64,000 nt of DNA from an uncultured Chitinophagaceae bacterium (GTDB lineage: Bacteria; Bacteroidota; Bacteroidia; Chitinophagales; Chitinophagaceae), in the NCBI GenBank assembly GCA_937958995.1, contig CALGAP010000011.1, forward strand, positions 186,001 to 250,000, read 5' to 3'. This document shows, piece after piece, positions 1 to 9,539 of the stretch. Position 1 is the first letter of the stretch. Every line of letters begins with the position of its first letter. The position numbers were made by a program, and so were the translations under genes. The notes below the pieces were generated by a model. The model was not told the DNA's origin. It did not search any database and saw nothing but the letters and a program-made list of their open reading frames with translations.

Positions 1-3000
1 CTCACCATTCATAAACTGCTTCCACCCAATCGCGTGCTGCGCGAAAGGCTTTGGAAACAGCCCGACACATTCACAATGAGCAGGGATGAATACTACAGAC
101 TGTTCCCCAACGATATTTATTTCGACGAAGACGATCCGGCAACATGGCCGCGTGGTGAGAAAGTAGTTGATATTACAGATACTACTTCATCTGACTCAAA
201 ATTCAATATCCGCAACCCAAAACTTGCCACAGGCTGGTATGTGGTAGAAGCTATCACAAAAGACAAGTATGGTGAAGAGGTGAAAGCCATCCGCTATCTG
301 CAGTTGTTTGATGAAAAAATTGCTGGTCCTTTGGTAAACGCCACTATTGATCCTAAACAAACCATCGTGGATGCGGGTGAAAAAGCGGCTTATACCGTGC
401 GCACCAATGCAGACAGCGCTTATGTTATTCATATTGTTGAGAGAAAAAATAATAAGGAAGAACGCAACCTGATATTGCTCAACAATTCACGCAGCTTTGA
501 AATACCTGTCACAGAAGATGACCGTGGCGGCATGGACGTTTCGATTGTGTTTGTTAAAAACAATCGCTTGTATATTCAAAGTCAATATTTCGCAATACCG
601 TATTCAAACAAAGAGCTGAAAATTTCTTATGCTACCTACCGCGACAAAACTTTGCCCGGCAGCCAGGAAAAATGGTCCGTCACTGTGAGCGGTTACAAAG
701 GCGCCAAGGTAGCCGCTGAAATGCTGACTGCCATGTACGATGCTTCATTAGACCAATATTATGAGCATGAATGGTCTACCCCTTCGTTGTGGGACTATTT
801 TTACAAAAGGTCTTCGTGGGACGGCGGGTATAATTTTAATAGCGTCATGTCTTTAATTAAGTATACAGCCCGTCCTGCAATTGATTTTAGCCTGGAATAC
901 GATAAGCTGATTATTGACGGGGATTATCTATACCTGCTCAATCCCCGGAATTACAGGAGGAACTTCCTGGCGGTTGCCAGTCACACCGAAATCACCTTCA
1001 ATAGAGTTGCTGACCATGATGGCGCTGTCGATGTGGCGGCCAAAAAGCAATTGGAAGCCATGCCAGGTGTGGCCATGGATGCATCGCTGTCGGAAAAGGT
1101 GCCACCACCATCCGCCCCCGACTCTGTTGCTGCACCCCCTGGTGAAGTACCTGTGCAAATACGCAAAAACTTTAACGAAACCGCTTTCTTCTTCCCCGAC
1201 CTGAAAACCGATGCCGACGGCAATATCACTTTCTCCTTCACCATGCCCGAAGCCGTGACAGAATGGAAATGGATGAGCATGGCGCATACCAAAGACCTGT
1301 CATTTGGCTATGCAGAGAAAAAGATTGTAACACAAAAAGAATTGATGGTACAAGCCAATGCGCCGCGCTTCCTGCGCGAAGGCGACCGCATGGACTTCAG
1401 TGCGAAAATTGTCAACATCACCGACAGGGAGCTGACAGGACAAGTGGAATTATTACTGATCGATCCCGCAACCGGCACTTCGGTGGATGGATGGTTCCAG
1501 AATATTTTCCCCAACCAGTTCTTTACCGTGCCCGCTAACCAGAGCGTGCCGGTGAGTTTCACCATCGAAATTCCGTATAAGTACAATCATCCTGTAACCT
1601 ATAAGATCGTGGCGCGTGCAGGCGATATCAGCGACGGCGAAGAAGCGATACTGCCCGTAATCAGCAATCGCATGCTGGTGACCGAAAGCATGCCACTGCC
1701 TTTGCGTGGAAAAAGCACGCAATCGTTCAAACTCGATAAATTGCTGAAGAGCGGGGAAAGCGAGACACTCGCTCACCAGGGCATCACCGTAGAATATACC
1801 AGCAATCCCGCCTGGTATGCGGTGCAGGCGCTGCCCTACCTGATGGAATATCCTTACGAGTGCGCCGAGCAGATTTTCAACCGCTACTATGCCAACGCGC
1901 TGGCCACCACCATCGCTAACTCATCGCCGCGCATCAGGGAAATTTTCGAGCGCTGGAAAACGGTGGATACCGCTGCACTGCTGAGCAATCTCGAGAAAAA
2001 CCAGGAACTGAAGATGATCCTGCTCGAAGAAACGCCCTGGGTACTGCAGGCAAAAAACGAAAGCGAACAGAAGAAAAATATCGCGCTGCTATTCGATATG
2101 GTGCGCATGAGCAATGAACTGAAGTCATCGATGGTTAAACTGAGGGAAATGCAATTATCCAACGGCGGTTTTCCCTGGTTCAAAGGTGGCAACGATGATA
2201 TCTTCATCACGCAATATATTCTCACAGGTATTGGTCATTTGAAAAAACTGGGCGCGCTGCCGACAGATGATAACACTATTAACCAGATTATCAATACGGC
2301 ACTACCCTATCTCGACAAGCGTATCAAAGAAAGATATGATGAACTCTTGCGCATCAACAAAGGCAAAGAGCCCGAAAAAGGAGGCATCAGTCACTATGAA
2401 ATTCAATACCTGTACATGCGCAGCTTTTTCGCTGAAAAAGATATTCCCGCTGCTTCGCAAAAAGCTTATGCCTACTATCGCAAGCAGGCGCAACAACATT
2501 GGCAAAAGCAAGGCCGCTACCTGCAGGCTATGATCGCACTGGCTATGCATCGCACCAATGCGCCGAATACTGCGAAGGCCATTATGACTTCTCTGAAACA
2601 ACACGCCGTGTTCAACGAAGAAATGGGCATGTACTGGTCGCTGCCTTCGGGCTATTTCTGGTACCAGGCTCCCGTGGAAACACAGGCATTGATGATAGAG
2701 GCCTTTAGTGAAATCACTAGCGACAGTAAGGCAGTGAGTGATATGAAGACCTGGCTGCTGAAGCAAAAACAAACGCAAAACTGGCGCACCACCAAGGCCA
2801 CTGCCGATGCGGTGTATGCACTGTTGCTGCAAGGCAAAGACTGGCTGAGCGAAACACCTGAGGTCACCATTCGCCTCGGCAACACCACCATTCGCAGCAG
2901 TGATCAAGACGCAGAAGCCGGCACCGGCTATTTCAAATCCACCATCGAAGGAAAATTTGTAAGACCCGAGATGGGTAATGTGGAAGTGTTTGTAAAAACA

Positions 3001-3507
3001 AAAGACGCCAAAGAAGCGCAACCGTCGTGGGGCGCAGTGTACTGGCAGTATTTCGAAGAACTGGATAAAATAACATCGGCCGCCACCCCGCTGAAGCTTT
3101 CGAAAAAATTGTTTGTAGAAAAAAATACGGATCGCGGACCCGTGCTGGAACCCATCAATGATGGCGATGCGCTGAAGGTGGGCGACAATGTGAAAGTGCG
3201 CATCGAATTGCGCGTCGACAGGGATATGGAATACGTGCACATGAAAGATATGCGCGCTGCCAGCCTGGAACCAGTGAATGTATTGAGCGGCTATAAATGG
3301 CAGGGCGGATTGGGTTATTACGAGAGCACCAAAGACGCCAGCACCAATTTCTTTTTCAGCTATCTGCCCAAGGGTACTTACGTGTTTGAATATGCCCTTT
3401 TTGTAACGCATACCGGCACCTTCAGCAATGGCATCACCAGCATCCAGTGCATGTATGCTCCCGAGTTTGCCAGTCACAGCGAAGGCGTCAAAATCAGGGT
3501 GGAATAG
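1..3507 (+). CDS. Alpha-2-macroglobulin family protein, 5'-truncated by the window edge
   Basis: The reading frame is open from base 1, so the true start and the N-terminal macroglobulin domains lie outside the window; about 1,168 residues remain. Bacterial alpha-2-macroglobulins are large, usually cell-surface or periplasmic protease traps. What is visible fits the C-terminal two thirds: MG-type beta domains, a bait-like stretch rich in Pro, Ala and Ser near residues 360-380, and the thioester motif CAEQ (Cys codon at 1861, residues about 621-624) in the context YPYECAEQ. It is followed by an alpha-helical thioester domain (about 600-960) and a C-terminal receptor-binding-like beta domain. 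The intact CxEQ predicts covalent trapping. The next gene, an OmpA-PD40 protein, is separate and has its own leader. Identity is secure; the attacked protease is unknown. Confidence 0.93.
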   Translation, partial: LTIHKLLPPNRVLRERLWKQPDTFTMSRDEYYRLFPNDIYFDEDDPATWPRGEKVVDITDTTSSDSKFNIRNPKLATGWYVVEAITKDKYGEEVKAIRYLQLFDEKIAGPLVNATIDPKQTIVDAGEKAAYTVRTNADSAYVIHIVERKNNKEERNLILLNNSRSFEIPVTEDDRGGMDVSIVFVKNNRLYIQSQYFAIPYSNKELKISYATYRDKTLPGSQEKWSVTVSGYKGAKVAAEMLTAMYDASLDQYYEHEWSTPSLWDYFYKRSSWDGGYNFNSVMSLIKYTARPAIDFSLEYDKLIIDGDYLYLLNPRNYRRNFLAVASHTEITFNRVADHDGAVDVAAKKQLEAMPGVAMDASLSEKVPPPSAPDSVAAPPGEVPVQIRKNFNETAFFFPDLKTDADGNITFSFTMPEAVTEWKWMSMAHTKDLSFGYAEKKIVTQKELMVQANAPRFLREGDRMDFSAKIVNITDRELTGQVELLLIDPATGTSVDGWFQNIFPNQFFTVPANQSVPVSFTIEIPYKYNHPVTYKIVARAGDISDGEEAILPVISNRMLVTESMPLPLRGKSTQSFKLDKLLKSGESETLAHQGITVEYTSNPAWYAVQALPYLMEYPYECAEQIFNRYYANALATTIANSSPRIREIFERWKTVDTAALLSNLEKNQELKMILLEETPWVLQAKNESEQKKNIALLFDMVRMSNELKSSMVKLREMQLSNGGFPWFKGGNDDIFITQYILTGIGHLKKLGALPTDDNTINQIINTALPYLDKRIKERYDELLRINKGKEPEKGGISHYEIQYLYMRSFFAEKDIPAASQKAYAYYRKQAQQHWQKQGRYLQAMIALAMHRTNAPNTAKAIMTSLKQHAVFNEEMGMYWSLPSGYFWYQAPVETQALMIEAFSEITSDSKAVSDMKTWLLKQKQTQNWRTTKATADAVYALLLQGKDWLSETPEVTIRLGNTTIRSSDQDAEAGTGYFKSTIEGKFVRPEMGNVEVFVKTKDAKEAQPSWGAVYWQYFEELDKITSAATPLKLSKKLFVEKNTDRGPVLEPINDGDALKVGDNVKVRIELRVDRDMEYVHMKDMRAASLEPVNVLSGYKWQGGLGYYESTKDASTNFFFSYLPKGTYVFEYALFVTHTGTFSNGITSIQCMYAPEFASHSEGVKIRVE

Positions 3508-3621
3508 TTTAAACCAACGAGTTATGCATTTTTAGAAAGTCTTATTTCACGGTAAAATTTTGAGCCCGCACGTATTATTTTTCACTGAATTACGTTATTA
3601 AAGGACTAAAAATCCCTTACC

Positions 3622-5265
3622 GTGAAAAGACTTTTACCAATCTGTATCCTGTTATTCATTGCTTTTGCCGGTCATTCACAAACTTCGGTCGACACGCTGC
3701 GCAAATCGCTTGCTGCCGTGAACGAGGTGGTGGATACCACGTTTAAAGAACAAAAAGAAAAGATCATCACGGCTTCTACGATCATCAAGATCGAAAACCT
3801 GGGCCCGAAAGTAAATAGTGAGTGGGCCGAACTAAGGCCAACGGTGTCTGCAGACGGAAACCTTTTGTTTTTTATTGTAGAAAATCATCCCGAAAACACG
3901 AAGTACAACTCCATCAACAACTCGCAGGATATCTGGTTTTCCGAAAGAGATGAAGACGGAAACTGGAGCGAAGCGATGCATCTCGGGCCTCCACTCAACA
4001 CAGCGCATTACAATGCGGTGTTCTGGATTTCACCCGACAACAACCGCATCCTGATTCGTAACGCATTTATTGATGGCGCCTATCATGGCAAGGGTATCAG
4101 CATGAGCTATCTCACCGAGCGCGGCACCTGGAGCCCGCCGCAAATGCTGCGCATCAAAAACCTGGAGAAATACAACCAGGGCACGCAGTACGGTGCTACT
4201 ATGGCGCACGATGGCAAGACGTTGTTGCTTTATATGTCGCCCGTAAAAGGCAGTTATAATAACGACCTCTTCGTTTGTTTCCTGAATCCTGATGGCACCT
4301 GGACAGAACCCAAAAGTCTGGGTAAAACCATCAATCGGCCGGAGACCAACGAAATGACTCCTTACCTGGCCGCCGATGGCGAAACGCTGTACTTCAGCAG
4401 CGACCGTCCGGGTGGCGTAGGTGATAATGATATCTGGATGACCAAGCGTCTCGACAAAACCTGGACAAAATGGAGCGAGCCAGTGAACCTGGGTGAACCC
4501 ATCAACACGCCCGACTGGGACGCCTTCTTCACACTCGATGCCGGTGGTGAATACGCATACATGACCACCAACCAGAATACATATGGCGAAAGCGATATCG
4601 TGCGCGTGAAACTGTTAGAGAAAGAAAAGCCGAACCCGGTGATCATGGTGACAGGTAATGTGTATAATAAGAAAACCGGCGAACCCATCAGCGCCAACCT
4701 GATTTACGAAACACTACCCGACTATGTGGAAGCCGGACAAGGCGTTTCCAGCCCGATCGATGGTTCGTTTAAGGTGGTATTGCCCTGGAATCAGAACTAT
4801 ACCATTCGCGCATCGGCAGATAAATTCTTCGCGATTTCAGAAAACTTCATGATCGACTCGCTGGTAAAGGCGGGACATAAGGAAATTCACAAAGACCTTT
4901 ACCTGGTACCGATCGAGATTGGCCAGGTGGTGCGCCTGAACAATGTGTTCTTCGATTTCGACAAATGGGACCTGCGCCCTGAATCGTACGTAGAACTTGA
5001 TCGCGTAGTGAAATTGTTGAAAGAAAATCCGGGTATCGAGATCGAGCTGGGTGCTCACACGGATAGTTATGGTTCGGATGAATACAACCTGAAACTGTCT
5101 GAAAACCGTGCAAGGTCTTGTATGGAATACATCTTGTCGAAAGGTATTCCTGCCCACCGTATCACGTCGAAAGGTTATGGCGAATCGATGCCAGTGGTGG
5201 ATAACGATACGGATGAAAACCGCCAGTTGAACCGTCGCGTGGAATTCAAGATTACGAAAAACTAG
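3622..5265 (+). CDS. OmpA family outer-membrane protein with PD40/WD40-like repeats
   Basis: A 547-residue protein starting at GTG (3622), which opens directly onto a signal peptide (MKRLLPICILLFIAFAGHSQ). Residues about 55-340 carry TolB-like PD40 repeats, recognisable from recurring patterns such as LYFSSDRPGGVGDNDIW and ISPDNNRILI. A carboxypeptidase-regulatory-like beta domain follows (about 345-425). Residues about 440-545 are an OmpA peptidoglycan-binding domain with FFDFDKWDLRPES, the conserved HTDSYGSDEYN segment, LSENRA and NRRVEF. The family anchors the outer membrane to peptidoglycan, and PD40-OmpA fusions are very common in Bacteroidota. It is monocistronic, ending in a strong hairpin at 5340-5376. 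No ligand can be predicted. Confidence 0.93.
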   Translation: MKRLLPICILLFIAFAGHSQTSVDTLRKSLAAVNEVVDTTFKEQKEKIITASTIIKIENLGPKVNSEWAELRPTVSADGNLLFFIVENHPENTKYNSINNSQDIWFSERDEDGNWSEAMHLGPPLNTAHYNAVFWISPDNNRILIRNAFIDGAYHGKGISMSYLTERGTWSPPQMLRIKNLEKYNQGTQYGATMAHDGKTLLLYMSPVKGSYNNDLFVCFLNPDGTWTEPKSLGKTINRPETNEMTPYLAADGETLYFSSDRPGGVGDNDIWMTKRLDKTWTKWSEPVNLGEPINTPDWDAFFTLDAGGEYAYMTTNQNTYGESDIVRVKLLEKEKPNPVIMVTGNVYNKKTGEPISANLIYETLPDYVEAGQGVSSPIDGSFKVVLPWNQNYTIRASADKFFAISENFMIDSLVKAGHKEIHKDLYLVPIEIGQVVRLNNVFFDFDKWDLRPESYVELDRVVKLLKENPGIEIELGAHTDSYGSDEYNLKLSENRARSCMEYILSKGIPAHRITSKGYGESMPVVDNDTDENRQLNRRVEFKITKN

Positions 5266-5339
5266 TGAGTGGTGCCGCTGAAATCAAGGAAGTATTTAGC
5301 GGTAGAAAGGAACTTATCAAAGCAAATCTGATAATTCAG

Positions 5340-5380
5340 AAAAAGCGCAGCGCCGTTTCGAGGCAAGGCGCTTTTTCTTT
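5340..5380. terminator. Bidirectional intrinsic terminator between convergent genes
   Basis: A 9-bp perfect stem (AAAAAGCGC at 5340-5348 with GCGCTTTTT at 5368-5376) has an A tract on one side and a T tract on the other, so it can terminate on both strands. It lies between the OmpA-PD40 gene and the convergent glycosyltransferase. Confidence 0.8.
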
Positions 5381-5412
5381 TTCACCGGAAGTGGGTGCAG
5401 GAGTTGAAAAAA

Positions 5413-6180
5413 TTAATCTTGTTTCCTGCGCGCTTCAATTTTTCTGAATATACGAAAGTTGGCGAAACCCATTTTTTGCAGCCTGTATTGAAAACTTACC
5501 CTTAGCACACCCAGTCCATAAACAAAACTTCGTTTGAAGTTGATGGTAGATGCTTCCTCGAAATATTTTGTAGGGCAGGTGATTTCTGCAATTTCATAAC
5601 CCGCGTAGAAAATCTGCGCGAGAATTTCATTATCAAAAACAAAATCGTCGGAATTGTCGTGATAAGGCACAGCCTCCAGCACTTTTCGATGATACGCGCG
5701 GTAACCTGTATGATACTCCGACAATTTCTGGTTCATCAAAATATTCTGCACGAAAGTCAGCGCGCGGTTGAAAAAGTATTTGTAACGCGGCATCCCTCCC
5801 TTTACCGCGCCACGCCCTAGTATGCGACTGCCCAGCACCACCGGGTACACGTCATTGGCTATCAGCCAGGCCATACTATGAATCAATGCGGGTGTGTATT
5901 GGTAATCGGGATGCAGCAAAATGATGATATCGCCACCTATATCCAGCGCTTTCTGGTAACACGATTTCTGGTTGGCGCCATAACCTTCATTTTTTTCGTG
6001 CTGAATGATATGGTTGATGCCTAATTCGCGCGCAATAGCAATGGTGTCGTCATTGCTGGCATCGTCTACCAGTATCACTTCATCTGCCAGGCTGCGGTCT
6101 ATTTCCTGGTAGGTTTGTCTCAACGTGCGCGCCGCGTTATAGGCGGGCAGAACTACGACTACTTTGAGGCCTTTGATCAT
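5413..6180 (-). CDS. Family 2 glycosyltransferase (dolichyl-phosphate-mannose-synthase-like)
   Basis: A 255-residue GT-A fold transferase. The N-terminus KVVVVLPAYNAARTL and the nucleotide-binding VILVDDASNDDT are standard GT2 motifs; the metal-site region reads LLHPDYQYTP instead of a classical DXD, a variant I recall from the branch acting on polyprenyl phosphate or exopolysaccharide precursors. No C-terminal membrane segments follow, so it should be cytosolic or peripheral. I chose ATG at 6180 rather than the TTG three codons upstream because MIKGLKVVVVLPAYN is the usual start. It is convergent with the OmpA gene and shares its terminator. Donor and acceptor are unknown. Confidence 0.88.
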   Translation of the reverse strand: MIKGLKVVVVLPAYNAARTLRQTYQEIDRSLADEVILVDDASNDDTIAIARELGINHIIQHEKNEGYGANQKSCYQKALDIGGDIIILLHPDYQYTPALIHSMAWLIANDVYPVVLGSRILGRGAVKGGMPRYKYFFNRALTFVQNILMNQKLSEYHTGYRAYHRKVLEAVPYHDNSDDFVFDNEILAQIFYAGYEIAEITCPTKYFEEASTINFKRSFVYGLGVLRVSFQYRLQKMGFANFRIFRKIEARRKQD

Positions 6181-6407
6181 GTGAGGCAAAGATCAATGAA
6201 AGTTGGGAATCGGGCAGGCGGGGAAGACTGAAGAAAGAACAGTGAAGGTTGAAATGGAAGGAAGATATAGCTCCCGTAATGGCAATAGTACGGTGTAGCA
6301 TGGTTAAATCCTTATATCGGAATAGTCTAAAGGTAATATCTGGCAAAAGAAAAAGGGCTGCCCTCTATTGAGCAACCCTATAAAGTTTGGGAAACGGCCT
6401 GTTATTG

Positions 6408-6481
6408 TAGCGGGGATGGGAGTTGAACCCATGACCTCAGGGTTATGAATCCTGCGCTCTAACCGCCTGAGCTACCCCGCC
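6408..6481 (-). tRNA. tRNA-Met (anticodon CAU)
   Basis: The minus strand folds into a 74-nt cloverleaf: acceptor GGCGGGG/CCCCGCT (G1-U72 wobble), D arm GCTC/GAGC, anticodon loop TTCATAA, T arm ATGGG-TTCAACT-CCCAT, discriminator A73, and no encoded CCA. The anticodon stem lacks the three G-C pairs of initiator tRNA, so elongator Met is most likely; a lysidine-modified Ile2 cannot be excluded. The anticodon stem closes with an A31-C39 mismatch. Confidence 0.93.
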
Positions 6482-7204
6482 GGTTGACTGCATTGGCAAT
6501 AACCTCCGCAGAAAAACGGCTGCAAAAATAGTCAAATTGACCTTAGTAAAAAACTTTAATTTTAGTCCTATACTGTTGTCTTTCCTTGGATTAGGCAATG
6601 AAATTCCAACCGTTCCTGGCAGATGCTTTTACCTCCACTTCTTTTTTGGGCTACCTCACCCCTGTTTGCTAAACGGCTGCCCAGCCAGGGCCCCGACTGA
6701 CGCAAACCATCGCTGCGGAACTGAATTTGCCGGTGACAGTTCTCATCTCGGCATCAGGAAAAAGCAGTGATCAGGGCAGCAGAACCAAGAAAGAGGATCA
6801 ACCGGCGCATGGGCGCAATATTAAACAAAATCAGGGCTGGTATATTCATTGACGCATTGCTGCAGGCCGTGGTGTTCGCAATTGTACGAATATGCTGATG
6901 GTTTATGACACCCGGAAAAACACTGATGAATTACTAGGAAAAATCCTCTAACAGATTATAATATAATTTTTTGTAAACTTGCATCCTCGTTCCACAACCG
7001 AACATTTTTGCAACCTCCCTCCCGGTCCTTTTTTGAAAAGCCTTTACCGTAGTCTGACGGAGAATTCTGCTGCGAGGTGTTATTTTTCGGAACCATTGAA
7101 CCATTAGAACCTTATCGACTTTAAACCGGGTTACAGAAGACACGATTTGATAGCGGCTCTGGTGAATCAGTGTTACAACAGACTGGTTAAAAAGTGGCAT
7201 ACCA
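6482..7204. other. 723-base gap without an intact gene
   Basis: No convincing intact coding frame was found on either strand. The minus strand carries a possible decayed gene start (6660-6810, listed separately). The AT-rich stretch at 6950-6975, ending TATAATTTTTTG, is a near match to the Bacteroidota -7 consensus TAnnTTTG and might drive the downstream sigma gene, though it lies about 230 bases from the start. Confidence 0.5.
6660..6810 (-). pseudogene. Possible remnant of a TonB-receptor-like (SusC) gene start
   Basis: Reading the minus strand from ATG at 6810 gives a good signal peptide (MRRLILFLGSAALITAFS) that then meets TGA. One frame over, DAEMRTVTGKFSSA follows at once, and one further shift gives SDGLRQSGPW. 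The pieces resemble the usual start of a SusC-type receptor, where a signal peptide is followed by 'TVTGKV.SASDGLP.PGA'. The lesions imply at least a frameshift and a stop. This is inference from motif resemblance only; it could also be chance. Confidence 0.3.
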
Positions 7205-7750
7205 ATGAAACAATCCCCGGACAACAATCAATGGTTTCCGCAATTAGCAGCAGGCAATAGCCAGGCCTTCAAACACTATTTTGAACAGTACCACAAAGTT
7301 GTTTTCTACATTGCTTATAAGATTGTCCGGGAACAAACCGCGGCAGAGGACATCGTGTCCGAAACCTTTTCCAAATTGTGGGGATACCGCGACAAGATCC
7401 GTTCAGAAGAACACCTGGTTGGATTTCTACGATTAGTGGCGAAAAATTTAAGCCTGAACAAGAGAATCCAGGAAGACCGCAGGCAAGTTAACGAGGAAGA
7501 ATTGCGCTACCTGAACGAAGAGCACGATAATAATGCACTATCGCACCACCTGGTGGAAGTTGAATTGTTGAAAAACGTGTATAAAGCGGTGGAACAACTG
7601 CCTCCCATGTGCAAGGCGGTTTTTAAAGAACTCTATTTCCGGCAATCCACTACCAAAGAAGCGGCCGCCAGGCTGGGCATTTCAGAAAGAAATGTGCTGA
7701 ATCAAAAGGCGCGGGCCATCAGCCTGCTGCGCGGGATATTTTCCGGGTAA
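7205..7750 (+). CDS. ECF RNA polymerase sigma factor, FecI/Bacteroidota type
   Basis: A 181-residue sigma-70 family protein. Region 2 lies at about residues 25-95 (FEQYHKVVFYIAYKIV and AEDIVSETFSKLWGYRD, the standard ECF region 2.2-2.3 pattern) and region 4 at about 125-178 (VEQLPPMCKAVFKELYFRQSTTKEAAARLGISERNVLNQKARAISLL), a helix-turn-helix for the -35 element. A FecR gene starts 150 bases downstream, followed by SusC and SusD. By family knowledge this sigma is activated when the SusC receptor with its STN domain signals through FecR, and it drives the susCD operon. No ribosome-binding site is visible, as usual in this phylum. Confidence 0.95.
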   Translation: MKQSPDNNQWFPQLAAGNSQAFKHYFEQYHKVVFYIAYKIVREQTAAEDIVSETFSKLWGYRDKIRSEEHLVGFLRLVAKNLSLNKRIQEDRRQVNEEELRYLNEEHDNNALSHHLVEVELLKNVYKAVEQLPPMCKAVFKELYFRQSTTKEAAARLGISERNVLNQKARAISLLRGIFSG

Positions 7751-7899
7751 AAATAATTTCCCAGGCTACGGGGTTCATATTCTGTAAGTTAAATTCCGCA
7801 GATCTATTTTCCCAAATTTCTTTTTAATCCTTTTTGTCAAATAACATCATTGGGTTGTTTATACTATTAGCAACCCGAATCAAACCACCTATTGCAATC

Positions 7900-9189
7900 A
7901 TGAAAGAAAGAACGGACAGAATTGCAGCTCTTTTGGAAAAGTCGCTCCGCGAGGAGCTGACCCCGGAGGAGAACAGGGAGTTGGACATGTGGCTGTCGGA
8001 GGGTATTGAAAACAAAGATTTGTTTCAGCAGCTGACAGACCAGGAGCAACTGCTGGAGAGGTTGCGTGTTCTGGATATGGCCGATAGTGAGGCCATATGG
8101 CAACAGACGGTCAGCAGAATAAATGAGTCGGAAGGGAAGGAAGTATTCCCGTTGGAAGCGGAAGAGGTGGCTGCGCCGGTGAGGAGAATCAACTGGCGAA
8201 AATACGCAGCAGCGGCTGCGGCCCTGGTGGCGATATCTGCAGTGGCGTATATATATATCAGCAATCAACAGGCCGATAAGCTGGTGAAGTCCGGGGAACA
8301 GGAAAATGTGGCCACTGTTACAAGCAATGAGATTGTCCCCGGCGGCAGGTATGCGCAACTCAAGCTGGCGGATGGCACCATTCTGCAGCTCGACAAGTTG
8401 CCTGACGGAGATTTTTCAAAACAAAACGGTCTGAATCTTACAAAGGCAGAAGGACATTTAATTTATAGTGGACGGTTTATAGCAAGTGGTCCGGTTTCTA
8501 CCGGAGCAGAAGAGCACGCTTCTTTGCACAATACAGTATCGACGCCGAGAGGAGGACAGTATCAAATCACTTTACCTGACGGAAGTAGAGTTTGGTTAAA
8601 TGCTGCTTCATCATTGCGTTTTCCTTTAGCTTTCGCCGGTAACCAGCGCATCGTTGAAGTTACCGGCGAAGCTTACTTTGAAGTGGAGAAAGTAATGCTT
8701 CCCGGAAGTGCCACAGAGAGGATGCCCTTTATCGTTAAGATTAACCATCCCGGGGCGGAGCACGAGGTGGAAGTGCTGGGCACACATTTTAATGTGAAGG
8801 CATATCCCGAGGAAAAAGATATTATGACGAGTCTGCTGGAAGGCTCAGTAAGGGTCAAAGAAAAAGGAAAATCTACCATTATAGAACCTGGTCAGCAGGC
8901 CATTGCCCGCAGTGGGCAACTGCAGGTTGTGCAGGCCGATGTAGAGGATGCTGCCAACTGGAAAAACGGATGGTTCCCGGTGAAAGGCAGCACAGAAATG
9001 ATGCTGAACCAGATTGCCCGCTGGTATGATGTGACGATTGCTTTTGATGCGAATACGGAAAAGATAAAGGACATAGACTTCGACGCGATGATGCCGATGT
9101 CTATGAGTTTTGAAGAAATGCGGAAAGTGCTGAAATCACAAAACATCAACACAAAATTTGAAAACCGAAAACTGATCGTAATACCATAA
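7900..9189 (+). CDS. FecR family anti-sigma factor / sigma regulator
   Basis: A 429-residue inner-membrane regulator. I placed the start at ATG 7900 (MKERTDRIAALLEKS), the typical opening; the frame is open upstream but non-conserved. The cytoplasmic N-terminus (1-100) binds sigma. A single membrane helix (about 105-125, KYAAAAAALVAISAVAYIYI) leads to the periplasmic FecR domain (about 205-330), with STPRGGQYQITLPDGSRVWLNAASSLRFP and the GEAYFEV motif. A DUF4974 domain follows (about 350-428, FPVKGSTEMMLNQIARWYDV). It sits between its sigma factor and SusC, and should relay the signal from the SusC STN domain. Confidence 0.95.
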   Translation: MKERTDRIAALLEKSLREELTPEENRELDMWLSEGIENKDLFQQLTDQEQLLERLRVLDMADSEAIWQQTVSRINESEGKEVFPLEAEEVAAPVRRINWRKYAAAAAALVAISAVAYIYISNQQADKLVKSGEQENVATVTSNEIVPGGRYAQLKLADGTILQLDKLPDGDFSKQNGLNLTKAEGHLIYSGRFIASGPVSTGAEEHASLHNTVSTPRGGQYQITLPDGSRVWLNAASSLRFPLAFAGNQRIVEVTGEAYFEVEKVMLPGSATERMPFIVKINHPGAEHEVEVLGTHFNVKAYPEEKDIMTSLLEGSVRVKEKGKSTIIEPGQQAIARSGQLQVVQADVEDAANWKNGWFPVKGSTEMMLNQIARWYDVTIAFDANTEKIKDIDFDAMMPMSMSFEEMRKVLKSQNINTKFENRKLIVIP

Positions 9190-9539
9190 TATTCAATACT
9201 AATCTAATCCCAGTTCGACCAAACCTACCACAGAATTTCCCATTGATCATTAAACCGCTTCTCCTGGTGCCGTAGTTCTAACAGGTAATGCTAAACGGCG
9301 GCACCAGCTACTTCTGCAACCAGGGGCGAAAGCCCTTGGTTCGCAGCATGTAGTCATTTGCATTATTTTTGTAACTTACTTTGTTTTCGAAATTGAAAAT
9401 TGAGTAATTACTGCGCCTGAAGTGGTCTGCAAATTCTTCCTGGTAAGGTTAAGGTTCACTATGGGAATAAAGTTCTTTATTCTCAGGTGCATGCATCACC
9501 CAATTTTTCAATATTCGGGCGTGGAGAAAGGGCCTGATC
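9190..9539. other. Upstream region of the susCD operon
   Basis: A 350-base gap with no gene. TATTTTTG at 9364-9371 matches the Bacteroidota -7 consensus TAnnTTTG; the best upstream TTG (9336-9338) is 25 bases away, longer than the usual spacing. An alternative is that the FecI-type sigma encoded upstream recognises an unlisted element here. Confidence 0.35.

Noticed and set aside
2302..3477. 391-codon minus-strand open frame
   Set aside because: Antisense shadow of the alpha-2-macroglobulin gene.
5265..5447. 60-codon plus-strand frame after the OmpA-PD40 gene
   Set aside because: It runs through the terminator hairpin and into the convergent glycosyltransferase gene.
6537..6770. 77-codon plus-strand open frame near the tRNA
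   Set aside because: No recognisable features; overlaps the better-supported minus-strand remnant.
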